A stretch of 5,754 nucleotides of DNA, taken from positions 1 to 5,754 of the forward strand of contig JALHFZ010000086.1 in the NCBI GenBank assembly GCA_022837505.1, in the 5' to 3' direction. The notes under the pieces are model-generated. The model was given only the letters and a program-made list of their open reading frames with translations, ran no database searches and had not been told where the DNA came from. The position numbers were made by a program, and so were the translations under genes. Source of the DNA: Synergistaceae bacterium (GTDB taxonomy: Bacteria; Synergistota; Synergistia; Synergistales; Aminobacteriaceae). How positions within the stretch are numbered: position 1 is the stretch's first letter; every line of letters begins with the position of its first letter. This document shows, piece by piece, positions 1-5,692 of the stretch.

Positions 1-1057
1 CGATGATGGGGGCCAGGATGGGAAGAAAGACGTAGAAGATGGAGATGGCGTCCAGAAGCATCCCGGCGAAGAGCAGGATGATATTGATCATGAGAAGGAT
101 GACCACCGGGTTTTCCGATATTCCCAGAAGGACGGCCGCCACCTTGTCGATGAGCCCCACGGTGGACCCGAGCCAGGAGTAGAGCCCCGCGCAGGTCACC
201 ACGATCATGACGACGGAGGTTCCCGCCACGGTCTCCTGGAGAATGTCGTAGAGTATGGGGATGGTGAGGGATTTATAGATGAAAATTCCCACGAAGAGGC
301 CGTAGAAGACTGCAACGGCGGCGGCTTCCGTGGGGGTGAATATCCCGCCGTAGATTCCTCCGAGGATGATGACGGGGGTGAAGAGCCCCCAGAAGGCATC
401 CCGGACCGACCGGAGAACAACGGAAGCACTTCCCCGGGGTAAACCCTTGTACCCCCTCTTTCTGCTTATGAGGTAGACCGCGATGCAGAGGATAGCAGAA
501 ACTACTATGCCGGGAATGACGCCTGCGGCGAAGAGGGTGCCCACGGACTGCTGCATGATGTCGCCGTAGACGATGAAGGAGATGCTTGGAGGGATGATGA
601 TGGCCAGTCCCGAGGCCACTGAGACCACGGCCGCCGCGAAGGCCTTGTCGTATCCGGCTTCCGCCATTCCGGGGATGAGGATGAGGCCGAGGGCCGCCAC
701 CGTGGCCGGACCGGAGCCGCTCACTGCCCCCCAGAAGGCGGCAACGATGACTGTCGCAACGGCAAGCCCGCCGGTCATGTCACCCACGAGCTGTTTTATG
801 AGGGTGATGATCCGTTCGGCAATGCCGGCTTTTTCCATGATGACCCCCGCGAGGATGAAGAAGGGGATCGCCAGCAGGGGGAATTTGGCGATGCCCGCGA
901 AGAAGCTGTAGGAGAGCATCTGGTACCCCATATCCCAGTTCCACACAACGAAGATCGTAGCCGACCCGAGGGCCACTGCTATGGGTACCCTGATGAGAAG
1001 GGGAATAATAAAAAGGACTATCGTCCAGAATGCCGGTTCGTGAAGCAAAGATTCCAT
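1..1057 (-). CDS. dctM: TRAP transporter large permease subunit DctM (3' end cut by window edge)
   Basis: Large membrane subunit of a tripartite ATP-independent periplasmic (TRAP) transporter, the channel that moves the substrate with co-transported cations, usually Na+. ATG at 1057 starts 7 bases after an AGGAGGG site, and 352 codons are present. The family is usually about 425 residues, so roughly 70-75 C-terminal residues lie beyond the window. The protein is very hydrophobic, with many membrane segments. Family hallmarks seen: the clamshell motif SGSGPATVAALG at residues 113-124, the GYDKAFAAA and IIPPSI stretch at 135-159, GGIYGGIFTPTEAAA at 233-247, and the second hairpin motif AGMLLDAIS at 331-339. 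In structurally studied TRAP permeases, regions of this kind shape the cation and substrate sites. It is the last visible gene of the cluster and lies 12 bases after dctQ, so the two are probably translationally coupled. The family call is very secure; the substrate is unknown. Confidence 0.96.
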   Translation of the reverse strand, partial: MESLLHEPAFWTIVLFIIPLLIRVPIAVALGSATIFVVWNWDMGYQMLSYSFFAGIAKFPLLAIPFFILAGVIMEKAGIAERIITLIKQLVGDMTGGLAVATVIVAAFWGAVSGSGPATVAALGLILIPGMAEAGYDKAFAAAVVSVASGLAIIIPPSISFIVYGDIMQQSVGTLFAAGVIPGIVVSAILCIAVYLISRKRGYKGLPRGSASVVLRSVRDAFWGLFTPVIILGGIYGGIFTPTEAAAVAVFYGLFVGIFIYKSLTIPILYDILQETVAGTSVVMIVVTCAGLYSWLGSTVGLIDKVAAVLLGISENPVVILLMINIILLFAGMLLDAISIFYVFLPILAPII

Positions 1058-1064
1058 CTCTCGT

Positions 1065-1071
1065 CCCTCCT
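1065..1071 (-). promoter_or_regulatory. Ribosome-binding site of dctM overlapping the dctQ stop codon
   Basis: On the minus strand the dctQ stop TAG runs directly into AGGAGGG, followed by seven bases and the dctM ATG at 1057. The shared bases make termination of dctQ and initiation of dctM closely linked. This fits the need for equal amounts of the two membrane subunits. Confidence 0.8.
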
Positions 1072-1540
1072 AGTACTTTCCGGCCCTGATGGTCTTCAGA
1101 GCCGACTGGGCGATGCGGATGCAGATCAGAATAGAAAACACGGGCAGGGCAATCGTGTAGTAGCACACCGGAATGGCCAGGGACTCGGTGGTCACTCCGA
1201 GATCGATTTCATCGCAGACTTCGATATAGCCGAGGTATGCCAGCAGGGCAAAAAATCCGAAGGAGAGCGCCGTGGAGAGGAAGAAAAAGCCCTTTCTCCA
1301 TTTCGGAGGGAAGCGGTCGTATATGAACGTCATGCTCAAATGGGAATTTTTTTTGAAGGCGATGGCGGTACCGAGCATGACGAGCCAGACGAACATGTTG
1401 ATGGTGACCTCCTCGGTGAAGGCGAGGGCGTGATAGATGAAATAGCGGGTGATGACATTGGCGAAGGTGATGACTGCCATCACCATGAGGATGATTGAGC
1501 CGAGGATCTCCTCGAAATAATTCATAATTTTTTTCGTCAT
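1070..1540 (-). CDS. dctQ: TRAP transporter small permease subunit DctQ
   Basis: Small membrane subunit of the TRAP transporter. It pairs with DctM in the inner membrane and helps dock the periplasmic binding protein. The product is 156 residues with four predicted membrane segments, near residues 12-34, 45-63, 85-106 and 121-144. Family motifs are visible: NVITRY at 28-33, the acidic pair E43-E44 before the second segment, GTAIAFKKNSH at 57-67 and the amphipathic PPKWRKG around 78-84. A longer reading from a TTG at 1549 would add three residues, but that TTG directly touches the AAGGGG ribosome-binding site. ATG 1540 lies nine bases from the site and is preferred. The gene is separated from dctP by 77 bases with a strong stem-loop, and its stop codon overlaps the dctM ribosome-binding site. 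Length and topology are normal for the family. Confidence 0.95.
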   Translation of the reverse strand: MTKKIMNYFEEILGSIILMVMAVITFANVITRYFIYHALAFTEEVTINMFVWLVMLGTAIAFKKNSHLSMTFIYDRFPPKWRKGFFFLSTALSFGFFALLAYLGYIEVCDEIDLGVTTESLAIPVCYYTIALPVFSILICIRIAQSALKTIRAGKY

Positions 1541-1549
1541 GATGGACAA

Positions 1550-1555
1550 CCCCTT
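1550..1555 (-). promoter_or_regulatory. Ribosome-binding site that decides the dctQ start
   Basis: AAGGGG on the minus strand ends nine bases before ATG 1540. It leaves no spacer before the in-frame TTG at 1549, so it supports the shorter 156-residue DctQ. Confidence 0.6.
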
Positions 1556-1568
1556 ATGAGGAAATACT

Positions 1569-1595
1569 CGGGGGGAGAGGAAGTCTCTCCCCCCG
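1569..1595 (-). promoter_or_regulatory. GC-rich stem-loop between dctP and dctQ (likely processing, mRNA-stability or attenuation element)
   Basis: The arms 1569-1579 and 1585-1595 are perfectly complementary over 11 bp, nine of them G-C, around the five-base loop 1580-1584. The element starts 22 bases after the dctP stop codon. On the minus strand the bases after the stem (AGTATTTCCTC) are not a U-tract, so it is not a standard intrinsic terminator. A stem here could protect the 3' end of dctP mRNA or reduce read-through, giving more periplasmic binding protein than membrane subunits. That role is inferred. Confidence 0.65.
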
Positions 1596-1617
1596 GAGGG
1601 TCACAAACTGTTCGTCT

Positions 1618-2691
1618 TTACTTCCCTACGGATGCCATATCCTCTTCGGCGGCCTTCACGAGGTCCTCGCCGATCTTGGATCTCCACTCCTTCAAAACGG
1701 GAGCGGTCTTGTCGGCAAAGGCCTTTGTCTGCTCGGGGGTGAGGGTGGTCACTTCCATGCCCGCATCCTTGAGGGTCTTATGCCAGTCGGTGATCTCGGG
1801 AACCTGGTTGATTTTCTGAAGATAGGCCAATGCGGATCCGTCGTCGAGGCTGATCCGGGCGAGGGCGACCATGTACTTGCCAGCTTCCTCGGCTGCGGCC
1901 TGGATCATCTTCTGATCCTCTGCGGAGAAGGATTTCCACACGTCGGGGTTGACCACGTAGAGGGTGGGGTCGACCACGTAATGCCAGTCGGTGACGTACT
2001 TATGATAGTCGTGCATCTTCACTGGGTAGAAGGTGCTGATGGGGTTCTCCTGTCCGTCCACCACGCCCTGCTGAATGGCGGCCATGGTGTCGCTCCAGTT
2101 CATGTTCACGGGGTTGGCGCCGAGAGCCCTGAAGGTATCAAGGAAGAGGGGGCTTCCCACCACGCGGATCTTCATTCCTTCGAGGTCTTCGGGGGTCTTG
2201 ATGGCCTTCTTGGAGTTCGTCAGCTCCCGGAATCCGTTTTCGCCGAAGGCCAGGAATTTCACGCCCTTGTCCTCAATGGCCTTGATGATCATCTGTCCGG
2301 CCTTGCCGTTCTTGATCGCGTCGAGGGCCTTATAGGGGTGGGGCTGGTTGGCGATGAAGAAGGGGAGGGCGAAGAGGTTCAGCTCCACAAGCTGGGGAGA
2401 GTAGTTGATTGAGGACTGAACGGCGAAGTCGATGGTCCCGTTGCGCACGAGAAGGAAGGCGTTGGTCTGCTTTCCCGTGGTGAGCTGGGATCCGGGGTAC
2501 ACTTTAATGTTGATCTTTCCGTCGCTTCTCTCCTTAACGAGATCGGCGAAATAGGTGGCACCCATTCCCCATGCCGTGGTCAGGCTGGGGACGATGTCAA
2601 GCTTATACTCGTCTTTATAGGCTGCGAGGGAGGGGGCTGCCAGGGCGCACAGAAGGACTGCGGCGAGGAACAATGCAACGATTTTCTTCAT
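1618..2691 (-). CDS. dctP: TRAP transporter periplasmic substrate-binding protein, DctP family
   Basis: High-affinity periplasmic receptor of the TRAP transporter, which delivers substrate to DctQM. The product is 357 residues, a normal family length. It begins with a Sec signal peptide: MKK, a hydrophobic core at 4-19, and likely signal-peptidase I cleavage near A23-A24 (SLAA). No lipobox is present. The binding region carries the family pattern: R155 in GFREL, LEGMKIRV at 170-177 with R176, and DGQENP at 212-217 with N216. By analogy with SiaP-type receptors, R176 is the arginine that clamps the substrate carboxylate and N216 the partner asparagine, so an organic acid ligand is expected. 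The start at 2691 has AGGAGGT at 2701-2707, nine bases away. The gene lies 136 bases after E1 beta and 77 bases before dctQ. The exact ligand (2-oxoacid, hydroxyacid or C4-dicarboxylate) cannot be read from the sequence. Confidence 0.95.
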   Translation of the reverse strand: MKKIVALFLAAVLLCALAAPSLAAYKDEYKLDIVPSLTTAWGMGATYFADLVKERSDGKINIKVYPGSQLTTGKQTNAFLLVRNGTIDFAVQSSINYSPQLVELNLFALPFFIANQPHPYKALDAIKNGKAGQMIIKAIEDKGVKFLAFGENGFRELTNSKKAIKTPEDLEGMKIRVVGSPLFLDTFRALGANPVNMNWSDTMAAIQQGVVDGQENPISTFYPVKMHDYHKYVTDWHYVVDPTLYVVNPDVWKSFSAEDQKMIQAAAEEAGKYMVALARISLDDGSALAYLQKINQVPEITDWHKTLKDAGMEVTTLTPEQTKAFADKTAPVLKEWRSKIGEDLVKAAEEDMASVGK

Positions 2692-2700
2692 TATTTTCTT

Positions 2701-2707
2701 ACCTCCT
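2701..2707 (-). promoter_or_regulatory. Strong ribosome-binding site of dctP
   Basis: AGGAGGT on the minus strand, with an A-rich nine-base spacer to ATG 2691. It is a near-perfect Shine-Dalgarno match in an unstructured setting, which fits high expression of a periplasmic binding protein. Confidence 0.75.
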
Positions 2708-2733
2708 GGATTTGGATTTCAGCTGCTTTTTTC

Positions 2734-2767
2734 TTTTCTGTACCGGACGCTGCCTTTCTGAACCGGA
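2734..2767. repeat. Two similar 14-base direct repeats, 20 bases apart, upstream of dctP
   Basis: On the plus strand, 2734-2747 (TTTTCTGTACCGGA) and 2754-2767 (CTTTCTGAACCGGA) agree at 12 of 14 positions. They start exactly 20 bases apart, about two helical turns, in the 136-base gap between E1 beta and dctP. The first repeat in minus-strand order also forms a small CTTTC/GAAAG hairpin (2754-2770). A regulator-binding site or secondary promoter element is possible. I see no convincing -35/-10 pair or terminator in this gap. Confidence 0.4.
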
Positions 2768-2827
2768 AAGAAGAGCTTTTCCACCACCTCCCGTCGCTGA
2801 GATAGGAACCGGGGAAAACCGTCTCCG

Positions 2828-3796
2828 CTACATCATCCCCCGAATGCCGGCGGCGATTTTCTCCGGGGTGATCCGGTAGGCCTGTTCAAGAGAGCGGGCG
2901 AATGGGACGGGAGTAAAGGGCGCTCCCACCCGCACGATCGGCGCGTCGAGGCAGTCAAGGGCCTCTTCCGCCACAATGGCGGATATCTCAGCCCCTACTC
3001 CCCCCTGCTTGACCGCCTCGTGGGCGATGGCAAGACGGCTCGTCTTCTCCACAGAGCTGAGGATGGTCTCCTTGTCGAGGGGGGAGACGGTCCGGAGGTC
3101 GATGAGCTCGACGCTGATCCCCTCTTTTTCGAGGGTCTGGGCCGCCTTGATCGCCAGGTTCATGGTCATGGACCAGGAGACGAGGGTGACGTCCTTCCCC
3201 TCTTTCACTACCTTCGCCTTTCCGATGGGGACGAGATGTTCTCCCTCGGGCACTTCACCCTTCACGGGGAAGAGCTGTTTGTGTTCGAAGTAGAGGACCG
3301 GGTTGTCGTCCCGGATGGCCGATTTGAGCAGCCCCTTGGCGTCCGCCGGGTTTGAGGGGATAACGACCTTGAGCCCGGGGATGTGGAGGAAGAAGGCCTC
3401 CACCGACTGGGAATGCTGGGCCGCCGCCTGATTCACGAGGCCGTCGGGGGCCCGGAGGACCATGGAGACGGGTTTCTGGCCGCCGAACATGTAGTAGATC
3501 TTGGCCATCTGATTGTAGATTTCATCGAAGCAGACCCCGACGAAATCGGCAAAGTGCATATCCGCCACGGGGCGCATTCCCGCAAGGGCGGCCCCGACGG
3601 AGGCGCCCACGATGGCGGTTTCAGAGATGGGAGTATCAATGATCCGGCTGCCGAATTCGTCCGGAAGGCCCTTGAACTGGCCGAAGATGCCCCCCTGGCG
3701 GACGATGTCCTCCCCCAGGACGAAGACCCGTTCGTCCCGCCTCATCTCCTCCTGCATGGCCTCAAGGGTCGCCTGGGAAAATGTGATTGTCTTCAT
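2828..3796 (-). CDS. Thiamine-diphosphate-dependent 2-oxoacid/acetoin dehydrogenase E1 component, beta subunit
   Basis: Beta chain of the heterotetrameric E1 enzyme that, with the alpha chain, decarboxylates a 2-oxoacid (or cleaves acetoin) on thiamine diphosphate and passes the acyl group to lipoyl-E2. At 322 residues it has the standard length. The N-terminal pyrimidine-binding domain (about 1-180) shows GEDIVRQGG at 28-36, DTPISE at 54-59, whose E59 matches the cofactor-activating glutamate of the family, and AQHSQS at 126-131, whose H128 matches the active-site histidine. The C-terminal domain (about 195-320) has the usual VTLVSWSMTMNLA, VELIDLRTVSPLD and AHEAVKQGGVGAE blocks. ATG 3796 is chosen because homology begins there (MKTITFSQA) and a GGGGGA-like site precedes it; a 38-residue upstream extension is only overlap with E1 alpha. 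It follows E1 alpha by 13 bases and is clearly co-transcribed with it. The residues before the histidine (DGLVNQAA) are less glycine-rich than usual. It is acoB-like, but the substrate is unproven. Confidence 0.93.
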   Translation of the reverse strand: MKTITFSQATLEAMQEEMRRDERVFVLGEDIVRQGGIFGQFKGLPDEFGSRIIDTPISETAIVGASVGAALAGMRPVADMHFADFVGVCFDEIYNQMAKIYYMFGGQKPVSMVLRAPDGLVNQAAAQHSQSVEAFFLHIPGLKVVIPSNPADAKGLLKSAIRDDNPVLYFEHKQLFPVKGEVPEGEHLVPIGKAKVVKEGKDVTLVSWSMTMNLAIKAAQTLEKEGISVELIDLRTVSPLDKETILSSVEKTSRLAIAHEAVKQGGVGAEISAIVAEEALDCLDAPIVRVGAPFTPVPFARSLEQAYRITPEKIAAGIRGMM

Positions 3797-3809
3797 GCTG
3801 TCCGTCCCC

Positions 3810-4814
3810 CTACACGTAGAGGCCTTCAAAGAGGGCCGACACTTCCGGTTCGGGAGAGGTGCGGGCGTACTCCAGGGCCTCGTTGAGTTCTTTGTTGACT
3901 CTTGCTGCAATAGAATCGAGTTCTTCCCGGGTCATCACTCCGGCGTCGAGGACTTTCTTCTCAAACCGGGGGATGGGATCCGTCTCCTCCAGAACCTGCT
4001 GCACTTCTTTTTTCGTGCGGTACATCTCGGGGTCGCCCACGAAATGCCCCTTGATGCGGTAGGTCTTGCATTCGAGAATGCACGGACCCTCTCCCCGCCG
4101 GGCACGGTCGATGAGATCCTTTGCCGCCTCATAGACCGCGAAGACGTCGTTGCCGTCCACGATCACGCCGGGCATGCCGTACCCCTGGGCACGGTCGGCG
4201 ATATCCGCCACGGAGGTGGTGGTCAGGTAGGGAGTGGTGGAGGCCCACTGATTGTTTTCGCACAGGAAAATAACGGGAAGTTTCCAGACCGCCGCCATGT
4301 TCGCCGCTTCGTGGAAGGTGCCCCGGTTGGACGCTCCGTCGCCGAAGAAGGCCACGGAGACGCCGTCGGTCTTCTGCATCTTCTGGGCGAGGGCCGCCCC
4401 TGTCGCCATGGTGAAGCCCCCTCCGACGATGCCGTTGGCTCCGAGCATCCCCACACTGAAGTCGGCGATGTGCATGGACCCGCCCTTCCCCTTGCAGCAG
4501 CCGGTGCTCTTTCCGAAGAGCTCGGCCATCATGTGCTTCAGGTCGGCCCCCTTGGCGATGGTGTGGCCGTGCCCCCTGTGGGTGCTCTGGATGTAGTCGG
4601 ACTTGCGGAGGTTGGCCATGACCCCCGTGGCAATGGCCTCTTCACCGATGTACAGGTGAACAAACCCGGGAATCTCCCCCTCGAAAAAATACTTCTCCAC
4701 GGTGAGTTCGAAATTACGGATCTTCACCATGGTCTCGTAGAAAAACTTCAAAGCTTCTCTGTCGTATCCGGTCAGAGGAAGAACCGCCTCTTTCCGCTCT
4801 GGCATTGCGCACAT
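3810..4814 (-). CDS. Thiamine-diphosphate-dependent 2-oxoacid/acetoin dehydrogenase E1 component, alpha subunit
   Basis: Alpha chain of the E1 enzyme, carrying the thiamine-diphosphate diphosphate/Mg-binding half of the active site. With the start at 4814 the product is 334 residues, normal for bacterial forms. Seen in order: HLYIGEEA at 53-60, THRGHGH at 78-84, GKGGSMHIAD at 109-118, and the thiamine-diphosphate motif from GDG (158-160) to NN (187-188), including SNRGTFHEAANMA. The active-site loop TYRIKGHFVGDPEMYR at 251-266 contains H257. The GHFxGD form of that loop resembles acetoin dehydrogenase AcoA rather than the GHSxSDP form of pyruvate dehydrogenase, and the regulated serine position is phenylalanine. 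This leans towards acetoin-type E1, but pyruvate or another 2-oxoacid is not excluded. The start is set by GAGGTGAT at 4819-4826; a second ATG lies at 4805. No E2 or E3 gene is nearby. E1 beta follows after 13 bases. Confidence 0.93.
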   Translation of the reverse strand: MCAMPERKEAVLPLTGYDREALKFFYETMVKIRNFELTVEKYFFEGEIPGFVHLYIGEEAIATGVMANLRKSDYIQSTHRGHGHTIAKGADLKHMMAELFGKSTGCCKGKGGSMHIADFSVGMLGANGIVGGGFTMATGAALAQKMQKTDGVSVAFFGDGASNRGTFHEAANMAAVWKLPVIFLCENNQWASTTPYLTTTSVADIADRAQGYGMPGVIVDGNDVFAVYEAAKDLIDRARRGEGPCILECKTYRIKGHFVGDPEMYRTKKEVQQVLEETDPIPRFEKKVLDAGVMTREELDSIAARVNKELNEALEYARTSPEPEVSALFEGLYV

Positions 4815-4940
4815 GCAGATCACCTCGTCAAATTCTGGTCTTTTTAAGCCGAAAAAAGCGTACCGGTTCTCTGCCGCTCCTGAAAACTGTATAGAGCGGG
4901 GAAAAAGCACCCCCCTTTCTTCAATGCAAAAAATTACATT
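4815..4940 (-). promoter_or_regulatory. Leader/intergenic region between the regulator and E1 alpha
   Basis: This 126-base non-coding gap contains two small inverted repeats: CCGCTC/GAGCGG (4874-4879 with 4894-4899, 14-base loop) and CTTTTT/AAAAAG (4840-4845 with 4853-4858, 7-base loop). A CTGTATA element at 4887-4893 (plus strand) also occurs in front of the regulator gene. No good -35/-10 pair is seen; TATACA on the minus strand near 4888-4893 lacks a matching -35 box. The region could be a read-through leader, an operator-containing secondary promoter, or both. Confidence 0.35.
4819..4826 (-). promoter_or_regulatory. Ribosome-binding site that decides the E1 alpha start
   Basis: GAGGTGAT on the minus strand matches the 16S anti-Shine-Dalgarno over eight bases. 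Its GAGG core ends eight bases before ATG 4814. It is too far from ATG 4805 to favour it, and it rules against the 32-residue upstream extension from ATG 4910. Confidence 0.65.
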
Positions 4941-5594
4941 TTACCGGGCATTTTCAAGAGTTCCCGAGAGGGAAAGGACATTCCCCCGGCCGGTCACCAT
5001 ATGACGGTGCATAGCCTCCGCCGCCGCCCCAGGGTCTCTCCGGCGAACCGCTTCGGCAATTTCACAGTGCTGCTGAAAGGATCTTTCGACCGTTCCGACC
5101 CCCCGGAGGACGGCCGTCCCCATGGAAAAAAACCGGTCCCGGACTCTTTTGATGGTGGAAAAAATAAGGGCGTTTGAGTACAGACGAAGATAAAAATCAT
5201 GAAAATCCTTGTCGTGCCGCAGGTACTCGAGGATATTCCTCCGCTCCATGGATTCCCTCTGACGGTGCAGAAGCTCGTCTACCTGAAGAAAATGCTCCTC
5301 CGTCATAAGGGGGATGATCTCCTTGATGACGAACTCCTCGATGGCCATCCGGAGGGCGAAGGTCTCGTTCACCTCCACCACGGAGACCTCGGGGATGACC
5401 ACTCCCCGGTTGGGATGAATTTCAAGAAAACCCTCCATCTGGAGGCGCTGAAGGGCCTCCCGGACGGGAGTACGGCTCATGTTGAGTTCTGCGGCCAGGG
5501 AGTTCTCGGAGAGAATGACCCCTTCCGAGGTCTCCCGCCTCAGGATCAGCTTCCTGATCTCTTCGTAGGCGAAGTCTTTTTTCTTTACCCGCAT
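4941..5594 (-). CDS. GntR-family transcriptional regulator, FCD (FadR C-terminal) subfamily
   Basis: Cytoplasmic DNA-binding regulator of 217 residues, normal for the FCD group. The N-terminal winged helix-turn-helix (about 8-70) shows LSENSLAAELNMSRTPVREALQRLQMEGFLEIHPNRG, the classic GntR recognition block at 28-64. The C-terminal helical domain (about 74-205) keeps a likely metal/ligand-binding set: D128 and H132 (DKDFH), H176 (QQHCEI) and H198 (MHRHM). FCD regulators with these residues commonly bind organic acids through a divalent metal, which fits the neighbouring acid transporter and 2-oxoacid-type enzyme. The start at 5594 has AAGGGG eight bases upstream. The gene is first in the co-directional cluster and is probably autoregulated through the repeats in front of it. 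Whether it represses or activates, and its effector, are inferences not readable from the sequence. Confidence 0.93.
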   Translation of the reverse strand: MRVKKKDFAYEEIRKLILRRETSEGVILSENSLAAELNMSRTPVREALQRLQMEGFLEIHPNRGVVIPEVSVVEVNETFALRMAIEEFVIKEIIPLMTEEHFLQVDELLHRQRESMERRNILEYLRHDKDFHDFYLRLYSNALIFSTIKRVRDRFFSMGTAVLRGVGTVERSFQQHCEIAEAVRRRDPGAAAEAMHRHMVTGRGNVLSLSGTLENAR

Positions 5595-5628
5595 ATCCGA
5601 CGCCCCTTTTTCTGCTCAGGCACCCTTT

Positions 5629-5672
5629 CTTGTATACAGGTAAAATACAGGCACCTTGATACAGGATACCTG
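5629..5672. promoter_or_regulatory. Candidate operator cluster for the GntR/FCD regulator
   Basis: On the minus strand CCTGTAT occurs three times in 33 bases (5634-5640, 5645-5651, 5659-5665). The copy nearest the gene is part of the perfect palindrome TGTATACA (5631-5638). Another short inverted repeat, CAGG-ATA-CCTG, lies at 5662-5672. Short GTATAC-centred palindromes occur among known operators of GntR-family FCD regulators such as UxuR/ExuR. The cluster overlaps and follows the predicted -10 box, a classic position for autorepression. Binding is inferred. Confidence 0.5.
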
Positions 5673-5692
5673 ATAGGGAAACCTCATGTCAA
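5663..5692 (-). promoter_or_regulatory. Likely sigma-70-type promoter of the regulator gene/operon
   Basis: On the minus strand a perfect TTGACA (5687-5692) is followed after 18 bases by TATCCT (5663-5668), a 4-of-6 match to TATAAT. Transcription would begin about 55-65 bases before the ATG at 5594. The -10 overlaps the CCTGTAT repeats. The remaining bases 5693-5754 show no gene or clear signal. Confidence 0.5.

Noticed and set aside
1040..1498. Plus-strand open frame of 152 codons opposite dctQ
   Set aside because: Rich in Gly, Glu, Asp and His, with no fold pattern; antisense shadow of the four-helix DctQ gene.
1780..2412. Plus-strand open frame of 210 codons opposite dctP
   Set aside because: A low-complexity Gly/Val/His/Asp-rich shadow of the well-supported DctP frame; no domain recognised.
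2623..2691. DctP as a lipoprotein via C15
   Set aside because: The residues before the cysteine (VLL) do not make a proper lipobox, while a good signal-peptidase I site follows at SLAA.
3797..3910. 38-residue N-terminal extension of E1 beta overlapping E1 alpha
   Set aside because: The extra residues are out-of-frame E1 alpha codons; E1 beta similarity begins at ATG 3796.
3612..4847. Plus-strand open frame of 411 codons opposite E1 alpha
   Set aside because: It is antisense to a gene with clear thiamine-diphosphate motifs, has composition typical of a codon shadow (rich in Gly, Val, His and Asp), shows no recognisable family, and mirrors the sense frame.
4815..4910. 32-residue N-terminal extension of E1 alpha from ATG 4910
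   Set aside because: The extension lacks family similarity and covers the leader hairpin and ribosome-binding site, which point to ATG 4814.
4920..4940. Possible terminator after the regulator gene (AATG...CATT with a T-run)
   Set aside because: The stem is only four A/T-rich base pairs and the T-run lies inside the loop, so it would not act as an intrinsic terminator.
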